The notes below the pieces were generated by a model. The model made no database searches. It saw only the letters and a list, made by a program, of their open reading frames with translations, and was not told the DNA's origin. This document shows, one piece after another, positions 1-6,120 of a stretch of 7,671 nucleotides of DNA. Both the position numbers and the translations under genes were made by a program. The first letter of the stretch is position 1. Each line of letters opens with the position of its first letter. Source of the DNA: Candidatus Kuenenia stuttgartensis (GTDB lineage: Bacteria > Planctomycetota > Planctomycetia > Isosphaerales > Isosphaeraceae); NCBI GenBank assembly GCA_945872325.1, contig CAMBZY010000150.1, forward strand, positions 1 to 7,671. The letters run 5' to 3'.

Positions 1-1430
1 TCAAACGGGCTGTCAAATTGAATCGATTTTCCCATATCAGGTGAAAATCCAATCCTATGGTGAAAATGCCGGAAGTGTGGAGGTTTATCCACGGCCAGAG
101 TGGCTGAGGTCATAATGCAAGTCTTATCCTCTTCAAACAGACGTCTGCGCAGTTCCGGGCCTGTCTCAAGTGGAGCCGCTACAATGGTATAACGATTATT
201 GGGATTGCCCGTCGCATATCGATTCTCAAGGGCTCCGGCGATGCGTGAAGTCCGATCAGATCGAGGCGTTTCAGATTCAATCCAATAAACCATATGTTCC
301 GTCAGATTTTGCCGATGCCAGGCCAGAATCCCGTTCCCTACTTCCAGGAGCCGATTCAAAGCCGATTGCATTTCTATGGCTTGCTCTTCGGTTTTGAGTT
401 CTGCAATCCGTTCCTGCAGACTTTCAGCCAGAACCTGAATGGTACTTACCAGTTTAGGCATCCCGGGTAATGCCATAAATGACCTTCGAGTATTCAAGCC
501 ACCGCCACCGACCGCTTCCCAAACCTTTTCAAAATAAGGCCTTGCCTCAATGCGAATCGACTCCACCATTTTGGATTCTCGAGACCAGCCATAAGCGGCA
601 ATCAGACCTTTTTCGACTCTCGTGCGACTCCGAAGCCTCGAAAGCTGATACTCCAGACCTGAGAGCGAAACCTTCAGGCCAAAGTGCTCCACAGCCACCT
701 GTTCGAGTGTGTGTGCTTCATCAAATATGACGGCATCGTATTTTGGCAAAAGCCCGTTGCCATCGTTCTGCTGGCGGACCACCAGATCGCTAAAGAAAAG
801 GGCGTGATTTACCACCAGAATCTGAGCTTCATTCAGGCCCCGGCGGGCTGCGTAATAATGGCATTCTGAATGCGTTGAGCATTTCTTCCCAAGGCAATTG
901 TCACGCTGGCTCGAGACACTGTCCCAAAGCTCTGCAGATGGCTTGAAATCAAGCTCGGCAAGACTTCCGCTGCAGTCCTCCTCGTGGATCCATTCCTCGA
1001 GTCTGGTCAACTGCTTCGCTTCCTCGGAAGCCATCGTAAAGAGCGATTCCGATCGCTCCAGAGTCTGATCCAGGCGTCTGAGGCTCACATAATTCGACCG
1101 ACCCTTGACCAGAACGGCCTTGAATGCCGGCATGATTTTCTTTAGACGCGGAATATCCTTGTTCATCAACTGCTCTTGCAAAGCAATCGTATGCGTGGAA
1201 ACCACCACCCGCTTCTTATTTTTTGTGGCATGCAATATGGCTGGTATCAGATAGGCATAGGACTTCCCAACACCTGTACCAGCCTCAACAACAAGGTGCT
1301 CATGCGACTCCAGGGCCGCACCCACTGCCAGGGCCATGTCTCTCTGCTGAGGGCGAATTTCAAAACGCTTCCCGAGCCGGCTTGCCAGTGCTCCACCAGG
1401 CTCGAAAATGGCTGCGATATCGTCGCTCAT
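1..1430 (-). CDS. dinG: DinG/XPD-family ATP-dependent DNA helicase (partial, N-terminal part)
   Basis: Superfamily 2 helicase of the DinG/YoaA group, expected to unwind DNA 5' to 3' during repair or replication conflicts. The frame runs from ATG at 1430 off the window at position 1: 476 codons of an expected 650-700. Seen are a Q-like RPQQRDMA at 27-34; Walker A AGTGVGKS at 50-57; motif Ia VVVSTHTIALQEQL at 75-88; the Walker B DEAH at 237-240; and motif III TSATL at 441-445. The cysteines Cys179, Cys184 and Cys190 keep the 5- and 6-residue spacing of the last three Fe-S ligands of E. coli DinG, but the first ligand position, in GRSNYVSLRRL, is Ser116. An in-frame TAA lies 12 codons upstream with no other start between, so the ATG is firm although its ribosome binding site is weak. 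It follows purM by 96 bases. Motifs IV-VI lie outside the window. The symbol denotes the family only. Confidence 0.9.
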   Translation of the reverse strand, partial: MSDDIAAIFEPGGALASRLGKRFEIRPQQRDMALAVGAALESHEHLVVEAGTGVGKSYAYLIPAILHATKNKKRVVVSTHTIALQEQLMNKDIPRLKKIMPAFKAVLVKGRSNYVSLRRLDQTLERSESLFTMASEEAKQLTRLEEWIHEEDCSGSLAELDFKPSAELWDSVSSQRDNCLGKKCSTHSECHYYAARRGLNEAQILVVNHALFFSDLVVRQQNDGNGLLPKYDAVIFDEAHTLEQVAVEHFGLKVSLSGLEYQLSRLRSRTRVEKGLIAAYGWSRESKMVESIRIEARPYFEKVWEAVGGGGLNTRRSFMALPGMPKLVSTIQVLAESLQERIAELKTEEQAIEMQSALNRLLEVGNGILAWHRQNLTEHMVYWIESETPRSDRTSRIAGALENRYATGNPNNRYTIVAAPLETGPELRRRLFEEDKTCIMTSATLAVDKPPHFRHFHHRIGFSPDMGKSIQFDSPF

Positions 1431-1526
1431 AAGAGTCTTTTGGTCGTCCCTTGCCTGCTCGTTTTACATCGACCAGGCCATTAAATGCCTCAAGACAACG
1501 CTTCAAAACCTCTGTAAGATCAAGAC

Positions 1527-2585
1527 TTAGATCAGCTCAACCGTCTTCTCAGGCCCTGAGATCACTTCGCCAATCGCCCAGGCGGGTATCCCAGCGTCTT
1601 CGCGAATGGTTCGTATGATCGAATCCGCATAAAACGGAGCGACCACCAAAACCATCCCCAGGCCCATATTGAAAACCCTGTCCATTTCTTCGGTCTTCAC
1701 CTGACCCGTTTTTTGAAGCCACTGGAAGATCGGTGGCACATCCCAGCATCGATTGATTCGCATGGCACAGCCATCTGGAAGGATTCGCGGAGGATTCTCA
1801 ACCATCCCACCGCCCGTGATATGAGCGATCCCGTGGACCACCCGCTTGACCCTGTATTTGCGATAGACCAGCTTCAAGGCCCGTGAATAAATCCGGGTCG
1901 GCTCCAAAAGCTCATCGCCAATTGACCGGCCCAATTCTGCGACATGATCTTCCGGCTTCAAGCCAGCCACATCAAATGCGATCTTGCGGGCCAGGCTATA
2001 GCCATTGGAGTGGAGCCCTGAGCTGCCCAGGCCAATGATGGTGTCGCCGGGTCGAATATCGGAGCCGTCCAGAATCATCTTGCGTTCGACAACACCCACA
2101 CAGAAACCGGCCAGATCATAGTGGCCGGGCTTGTAGAAATCGGGCAGAATCGCCGTTTCACCACCCAGAAGGGCACATTCCGCTTCGATACAACCATCGC
2201 TGATTCCGCCCACAACGGCATGAGTCAGTTCCGGATTGTCTTTCGACATCGCAATGTAATCGAGGAAGAACAGAGGCTCTGCACCACAGCAAAGTACGTC
2301 GTTGACAGACATTGCGACCAGGTCAATACCCACGGTCTTGTGGCGGCCGGTGGCAAAAGCCAGCATCAGCTTGGTGCCGACTCCGTCAGATCCTGAGACT
2401 AAAACCGGGTCGCGATAGGTACGCGAGAGCAGATTGATTTTGTCGTTCAGGCGAAACAGGCCAGCAAAGCCGTTCGGCCAATCCATCACCCGAGGCGAAA
2501 ACGTACGTTTCAGAAGCGGACCAATGCCGGCGATGGTCTTCTCATAGGTCTCAAGATCCACACCTGCCGACTTGTAGTCAATCAT
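1527..2585 (-). CDS. purM: Phosphoribosylformylglycinamidine cyclo-ligase (AIR synthetase)
   Basis: ATP-dependent enzyme of de novo purine synthesis that closes the imidazole ring, turning FGAM into AIR in the cytoplasm. The 352 residues match the family length (about 345). Family signatures in order are YKSAGVDLE at 4-12; VSGSDGVGTKL at 63-73, part of the glycine-rich ATP-binding region; GIDLVAMSVNDVLCCGAEPLFFLDY at about 86-110 in two conserved blocks; ALLGGETAILPD at 138-149; GLGSSGLHSNGYSL at 185-198; and HITGGGMVENPPRILP in the C-terminal domain. The ATG at 2585 is supported by GGTGAG 8 bases upstream and by an in-frame TGA four codons before it. The 373-base gap ahead suggests a unit of its own. 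Other purine genes are not in view. ThiL and SelD share the fold but not these blocks. It ends in TAA at 1529-1527. Confidence 0.97.
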   Translation of the reverse strand: MIDYKSAGVDLETYEKTIAGIGPLLKRTFSPRVMDWPNGFAGLFRLNDKINLLSRTYRDPVLVSGSDGVGTKLMLAFATGRHKTVGIDLVAMSVNDVLCCGAEPLFFLDYIAMSKDNPELTHAVVGGISDGCIEAECALLGGETAILPDFYKPGHYDLAGFCVGVVERKMILDGSDIRPGDTIIGLGSSGLHSNGYSLARKIAFDVAGLKPEDHVAELGRSIGDELLEPTRIYSRALKLVYRKYRVKRVVHGIAHITGGGMVENPPRILPDGCAMRINRCWDVPPIFQWLQKTGQVKTEEMDRVFNMGLGMVLVVAPFYADSIIRTIREDAGIPAWAIGEVISGPEKTVELI

Positions 2586-2958
2586 TCTGATGTCTCACCG
2601 GACTCGCCGGAAGTTGCTTTACTGGTTACTGTTGCGACAGTCACACCAGCCAGGCACATTTTTAAGTGCGACTCTGGCAACAGTGCCCGGCCTGCCTTTA
2701 ATCGCCTCAAAGCCATGAACAGGACATATTTCAGTCGTGTCAAAGGCCGGGCAAGTTCTTGTAATTGTACTGTGAAAGGCTGTCTATGAACAGTCAGGAG
2801 ACCTATTGAAGGCGAAGTATTAGCCGTTTGTTCGTTAAATCCGGATGACTGGCCTGAATCAAAAACAACGGCTTGTAAAGCATGCTCCAAGGGGTATGCA
2901 AGTGGATTTGGCCGAGCTTAATGCCAAGTTTTATTGGTTCACCCAGTCCGCTCAGACC
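2586..2958 (-). other. Gene-free stretch with inverted repeats; probable purM leader
   Basis: These 373 bases hold no convincing gene. Read on the minus strand they contain: a perfect 10-bp inverted repeat, TGCCCGGCCT at 2753-2744 and AGGCCGGGCA at 2693-2684, with a 50-base loop; a bulged hairpin GCCAG-agtc-GCAC / GTGC-CTGGC at 2678-2649; a hairpin ACTGT-cgca-ACAGT at 2641-2628; and a competing 8-bp pair, ACTGTTGC (2684-2677) with GCAACAGT (2635-2628), which excludes that last hairpin. A consensus-like TTGACA lies at 2743-2738, but the hexamer 17 bases on (GTTCAT) is a poor -10, so no promoter is called. No terminator with a U-run was seen for the upstream genes. Confidence 0.5.
2594..2611 (-). 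promoter_or_regulatory. purM Shine-Dalgarno site inside a 9-bp tandem repeat
   Basis: The minus strand reads TCCGGCGAG then TCCGGTGAG, two adjacent 9-mers with one difference. The second copy ends in GGTGAG (2599-2594), 8 bases before the purM ATG, a good Shine-Dalgarno site. The two CCGG cores are complementary and could form a small 4-bp hairpin that partly covers the site. Confidence 0.6.
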
Positions 2959-3195
2959 TTAAGGCTTGATTGCGTAAGACTTCAAAAGTCCACATTGCGG
3001 GCAACGGAGCGTGGTCACGTTGATCAAGTCCGCATTCCTGACTTTCAAGCCAGGTGTTAACCAGCCCAGGATTTTCCTAAACTGAGGATTCCCTGGAGAC
3101 CACTTTGAAACAAGGCTTATGTTTTGGGAAGAATCAACGATAAACCCGTCTTCCAAACGCACATCACAATCCGGGCATCTCTGGTTATGAAGCAT
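2959..3195 (-). CDS. Small zinc-ribbon protein, function unknown (resembles DUF6487-type proteins)
   Basis: A 78-residue cytoplasmic protein without a signal peptide or membrane segment. Two cysteine knuckles, CPDC (Cys7, Cys10) and CPQCG (Cys65, Cys68), bracket about 54 residues and should bind one zinc ion. Between them lie the acidic-Gly stretch LEDGFIVD, a Lys-Trp-Ser-Pro-Gly turn at 31-35, and GLKVRNAD. The pattern, with the second knuckle followed by a leucine and SYA, resembles small DUF6487-like proteins that I recall from planctomycetes; this was not searched. The start is uncertain. ATG at 3195 puts the first knuckle at the N-terminus, as expected, but has no clear ribosome binding site. 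A TTG at 3264, 12 bases after the lpd stop, would add 23 residues that look unrelated. Co-transcription with lpd is likely from the spacing. No function can be assigned. Confidence 0.72.
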   Translation of the reverse strand: MLHNQRCPDCDVRLEDGFIVDSSQNISLVSKWSPGNPQFRKILGWLTPGLKVRNADLINVTTLRCPQCGLLKSYAIKP

Positions 3196-3276
3196 GGGAT
3201 GGAGGTTTTCTAATAAGAAAATCAGCGGGATCGCACAATCGCAAATCCCGCCTTGGTCAAACAATCATTCATCAAA

Positions 3277-4680
3277 TCACGAGTGAATCGCTCGCTTGTC
3301 CACCGCCATGGCGGCCTCTTTGAGTGATTCGGAAAGGGTCGGGTGTGCATGACAGGTTCGGGCGATGTCCTCAGCGGATCCGCCAAACTCCATCACCGCC
3401 ACAGCTTCGGCGATCATATCGGAAGCACGTGGGCCAATAATGTGAACGCCCAGAACCTTGTCAGTTTTCGTGTCGGCCATAACCTTCACAAAACCTTCTG
3501 TTTCGTCCATCGCCCGGGCTCGGCCGTTAGCCTTGAACAGGAACTTGCCGGTGCGATATTCCAGGCCCCGATTCTTGGCTTGCTCTTCAGTCAGGCCAAC
3601 GGCTGACATTTCGGGCCAGGTATAAATCACGCTCGGTATGGTGTCGTAATTGACATGCCCAGGCTTCCCGGCAAGGATTTCGGCGAACGCCACGCCCTCT
3701 TCTTCAGCCTTGTGAGCCAGCATCGGGCCGTCGATCACGTCGCCAATGGCCGAAATGGTCGGCACAGCCGTGCGGAAGTGCTTGTCCACCTGTACTTTAC
3801 CAGTACGTTCAGCCAGCACAACGCCGACTTCGGTCAGGCCCAGTCCGTCTGTGAAAGCTCTTCGGCCCACAGAGACCAGAACCTTGTCGCCTTCAAACGT
3901 AACGGGTCCAGTCTTGGATTCAGCCGTCACCACCACTTTATCCTTGACCAGCTTGCCGCCTGTGACCTTGGTCTCGAAGTGGAACTCAAGACCTTGCTGT
4001 TGAAGACTTTTCTTAAGAAAGTCGCCGCACTCGTGGTCGGCAAAAGGAACAAGTCGGTCGAGAAATTCGACGACCGTCACCTTCGCGCCCAGACGTTTCC
4101 AGACGGATCCAAGCTCAAGCCCGATATAGCCACCACCAACGACGATCAGGTGCGCTGGAACCTTATCAAAGCATAGGGCTTCGGTCGAGCTGACGACAGA
4201 TTTGCCGTCGAACGGAAGGACAGGCAGGCCGGAAGGAACGCTGCCGGTGGCGATCAGGATATGGCCAGCATCGACGACGGTTTTTAAGTCCTTGGAATCC
4301 GTGATTTCCACAGATGTCGCGGATGTCACTTTGCCGGTCCCCACAAAAACGGCCACTTTGTTCTTCTTCATCAGGCCGCCGATACCGGTGGTCAGGGATG
4401 TAACCACAGCGTCCTTGCGGGCCAGCATCGTTTTGAGGTCAAGAGTGACCTTGCCGACACCGACCCCGTGAAGGGCCAGCTTTTCTTTGGCGTAATGATA
4501 ATGCTCGCTCGAATCGAGCATGGCTTTGGACGGGATGCAGCCGACGTTCAGACAGGTGCCGCCCAAGGGGCCACGCTTGTCGATCACAGCCACAGATTTA
4601 CCTAATTGAGCGGCCCGAATTGCGGCGACATAGCCGCCAGGACCGCCGCCAATCACCACCAGGTCGAATCGTTCAGCCAC
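3277..4680 (-). CDS. lpd: Dihydrolipoamide dehydrogenase (E3)
   Basis: FAD- and NAD-dependent disulfide oxidoreductase that reoxidises dihydrolipoyl groups on E2, producing NADH. The protein has 467 residues, normal for E3. Visible in order are the FAD-binding GGGPGG at residues 11-16; the redox-active disulfide GGTCLNVGCIPSK with Cys43 and Cys48; the ATGS motif at about 145; the NAD-binding VGGGYIGLELG at about 181-191; the second FAD contact AIGDVIDGPMLAHKA at 311-325; and the dimerisation domain ending in HAHPTLSE, whose His446 and Glu451 form the catalytic dyad of the partner subunit. Position directly after sucA and sucB points to service in the 2-oxoglutarate complex, though E3 may also serve pyruvate dehydrogenase and glycine cleavage. 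Mercuric and glutathione reductases share the fold but lack this exact C-terminal motif. The gene ends in TGA at 3279-3277. Confidence 0.97.
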   Translation of the reverse strand: MAERFDLVVIGGGPGGYVAAIRAAQLGKSVAVIDKRGPLGGTCLNVGCIPSKAMLDSSEHYHYAKEKLALHGVGVGKVTLDLKTMLARKDAVVTSLTTGIGGLMKKNKVAVFVGTGKVTSATSVEITDSKDLKTVVDAGHILIATGSVPSGLPVLPFDGKSVVSSTEALCFDKVPAHLIVVGGGYIGLELGSVWKRLGAKVTVVEFLDRLVPFADHECGDFLKKSLQQQGLEFHFETKVTGGKLVKDKVVVTAESKTGPVTFEGDKVLVSVGRRAFTDGLGLTEVGVVLAERTGKVQVDKHFRTAVPTISAIGDVIDGPMLAHKAEEEGVAFAEILAGKPGHVNYDTIPSVIYTWPEMSAVGLTEEQAKNRGLEYRTGKFLFKANGRARAMDETEGFVKVMADTKTDKVLGVHIIGPRASDMIAEAVAVMEFGGSAEDIARTCHAHPTLSESLKEAAMAVDKRAIHS

Positions 4681-4688
4681 TTGGATGG

Positions 4689-4694
4689 TCCTTC
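4689..4694 (-). promoter_or_regulatory. lpd Shine-Dalgarno site
   Basis: The minus strand reads GAAGGA, 8 bases before the lpd ATG at 4680. It supports that start, which also places the FAD-binding glycines at the usual distance from the N-terminus. Confidence 0.65.
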
Positions 4695-4707
4695 GTTCAA
4701 AACCAAT

Positions 4708-4746
4708 GCCGTCAGTGCCCTTGCAATACAGGTGCAGGCTGACGGC
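4708..4746 (-). other. Inverted repeat in the sucB-lpd gap
   Basis: GCCGTCAG (4746-4739 on the minus strand) and CTGACGGC (4715-4708) are a perfect 8-bp inverted repeat with a 23-base loop. The stem extends outward by four more pairs (caat/attg) if one base is bulged. The loop can also pair weakly with itself. It lies in the 93-base gap, about 13 bases before the lpd Shine-Dalgarno site. No U-run follows, so it is more likely a processing or stabilising hairpin, or a weak attenuator, than a full terminator. Confidence 0.55.
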
Positions 4747-4773
4747 TATTGTGAATAAATCGCGGATCGGTTG

Positions 4774-5985
4774 TCAAATCGAGAGCAGAAGTCGTTCCGG
4801 ATCTTCGATCAGTTCTTTGATCCTGACAAGGAAGCTGACAGCCTCTTTCCCGTCAATCATGCGGTGGTCGTAGGAAAGGGCCAGATACATCATCGGACGG
4901 ATCACGATCTGGTCGTCAACCACCACAGGCCGTTTCTTGATCGAGTGCATCCCCAGAATCGCACTCTGAGGAGGGTTCAGAATCGGCGTGGAAAGCAGTG
5001 AACCGAACACTCCACCATTGGTGATGGTGAATGTGCCACCCTGAAGGTCGTTCACCGATATCTTGTTCTCGCGAGCCTTTAGGGCATAATCCATGATCGC
5101 TTTTTCGATCTGGGAAAAGCCCATGCGCTCGGCTGAGCGGACCACAGGAACCATCAGACCACGCTCGGTGGAGACAGCCACTCCGATATCACAATAATTG
5201 TGATAAATGATCTCGGTGCCATCAATCTGGGCGTTCACGGCAGGGAAAGCCTGAAGAGCTTCAGTTGTGGCCTTCACAAAAAACGACATGAAGCCAAGAC
5301 CAATCCCGTGCTTCTTCTGAAACGCATCCTTATACTTGGCACGCAAGTCCATCACACGGCTCATGTCCACTTCGTTAAAAGTGGTCAGAATCGCGGCGGT
5401 GTGCTGGGCTTCGACCAGCCTTTGAGCAATCTTCTGGCGAATGTTCGGCATCTTCTGACGAGTCTGGGCCCGTTCAGCTCCGCCAATCACTGGTGAGGAA
5501 ACGACTGGAGCAGAAGGCTTTGCGGCCGGTGCGGGAGCAGCTGGAGCAGGGGCGGCTGATTTCGAATCGGCAGCAGCCAGAACGTCGCCCTTGGTGATCC
5601 GCCCACCAGGGCCGGAAGGGCTGATCGAGGCCACATCAACGCCTTTTTCCGCGACCTGATAGGCCACAGCGGGCGACAGATGAGGGCCGTTTGATGACGC
5701 AACTGCTGATGGAGCAGGTGCTGCCGATGGGGCAGACGCGGCTGCCGCGGCCGTGTCGATTGACCCCACAATTGCACCAATGGCCACGGTGGTGCCTTCG
5801 GCAACGGTGGTTGTCAGGACACCGGCGACGAGCGACGGGACTTCATTCGAGGCTTTATCGGTTTCCAGCTCGAACAGTGGATCGCCGGATTTGACCAAAT
5901 CGCCCGTCTTCTTGATCCAGCGCGAAAGCACGCCTTCACTCACGGACTCACCCACACTCGGCACTTTGATTTCGACTTTGGACAC
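4774..5985 (-). CDS. sucB: Dihydrolipoyllysine-residue succinyltransferase, E2 of 2-oxoglutarate dehydrogenase
   Basis: E2 core of the complex: it takes the succinyl group from E1 onto a lipoyl-lysine and passes it to CoA, giving succinyl-CoA. From the GTG at 5985 the protein has 403 residues, close to E. coli SucB. Residues 1-77 form one lipoyl domain with the lipoylation site ETDKA at Lys44. An Ala/Pro/Ser linker follows, then a peripheral subunit-binding domain at about 102-138 (LSPAVAYQVAEKGVD, GPGGRITKGDV), a second Ala/Pro linker, and the acyltransferase domain from about 175. The catalytic motif is DHRMIDG, with His374 and Asp378. The gene lies between sucA and lpd, which favours E2o over the pyruvate E2. 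A GTG nine bases upstream (5994) is a possible but less likely start because it overlaps the Shine-Dalgarno site. No ATG is available near the N-terminus. Confidence 0.95.
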   Translation of the reverse strand: MSKVEIKVPSVGESVSEGVLSRWIKKTGDLVKSGDPLFELETDKASNEVPSLVAGVLTTTVAEGTTVAIGAIVGSIDTAAAAASAPSAAPAPSAVASSNGPHLSPAVAYQVAEKGVDVASISPSGPGGRITKGDVLAAADSKSAAPAPAAPAPAAKPSAPVVSSPVIGGAERAQTRQKMPNIRQKIAQRLVEAQHTAAILTTFNEVDMSRVMDLRAKYKDAFQKKHGIGLGFMSFFVKATTEALQAFPAVNAQIDGTEIIYHNYCDIGVAVSTERGLMVPVVRSAERMGFSQIEKAIMDYALKARENKISVNDLQGGTFTITNGGVFGSLLSTPILNPPQSAILGMHSIKKRPVVVDDQIVIRPMMYLALSYDHRMIDGKEAVSFLVRIKELIEDPERLLLSI

Positions 5986-5993
5986 CGAATTCA

Positions 5994-5999
5994 CTCCTC
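5994..5999 (-). promoter_or_regulatory. sucB Shine-Dalgarno site (decides the start)
   Basis: The minus strand reads GAGGAG here, 8 bases before the GTG at 5985-5983. An in-frame GTG at 5994-5992 overlaps this site and so cannot be served by it. The 8-base spacing equals that seen for lpd (GAAGGA) and purM (GGTGAG) in this window. Confidence 0.75.
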
Positions 6000-6011
6000 A
6001 AACTCAGGCTT

Positions 6012-6027
6012 TCGGATTCAGATCCGA
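6012..6027 (-). other. Short stem-loop just upstream of the sucB ribosome binding site
   Basis: On the minus strand TCGGAT, loop CTGA, then ATCCGA make a perfect 6-bp stem with a four-base loop. It ends 12 bases before the GAGGAG of sucB. It could shape ribosome access to sucB or block 3' exonucleases, but a stem this short could also be chance. Confidence 0.35.
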
Positions 6028-6085
6028 GAAATTCCAGATTCTTTGATGAAACAAGTCCTGCAAATGAGTCCAACTGGTCTTGCCA

Positions 6086-6118
6086 GAGCCTCACTCAAGA
6101 CTTAAATCTCAGAGGCTC
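6086..6118 (-). other. Inverted repeat in the sucA-sucB gap
   Basis: GAGCCTC (6118-6112 read on the minus strand) and GAGGCTC (6092-6086) form a perfect 7-bp inverted repeat around a 19-base loop. The loop holds a smaller near-palindrome, AGATTTAAGTCT. It begins three bases after the sucA stop codon. No run of U follows it, so it does not look like an intrinsic terminator. A role in mRNA processing or in setting the subunit ratio is inference. Confidence 0.5.
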
Positions 6119-6120
6119 AA

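Noticed and set aside
1431..1526. The gap between purM and the helicase gene as a site for a terminator, promoter or small gene.
   Set aside because: Only short, weak repeats are visible (a GTCTTG direct repeat and an odd palindrome CATTTAATG). There is no GC-rich stem with a U-run and no usable frame.
2715..2743. A promoter with TTGACA (2743-2738) ahead of purM.
   Set aside because: The -35 hexamer is perfect, but the hexamer at 17 bases spacing, GTTCAT, matches the -10 consensus at only three positions, and the site lies within an inverted repeat loop.
2684..2753. A possible ZTP (pfl) or other known purine-related riboswitch ahead of purM.
   Set aside because: The 3' part has a GGCCGGGCA stretch slightly like the pfl 3' element, but the conserved 5' GGGUCGUG-type segment and spacing are not seen. 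No known riboswitch class is claimed.
2582..2890. A 102-codon minus-strand frame (TTG start) ending in an ATGA overlap with the purM start.
   Set aside because: The overlap looks like translational coupling, but the start is TTG, no protein family is recognisable, the composition looks non-coding, and the stretch is full of inverted repeats. I read it as the purM leader.
2845..3060. A 71-codon plus-strand frame between lpd and purM.
   Set aside because: It is antisense to the zinc-ribbon gene over about half its length and shows no recognisable domain.
3655..4176. A 173-codon plus-strand frame opposite lpd.
   Set aside because: It is fully inside the coding sequence of a clear lpd gene and is a by-product of codon bias on the other strand.
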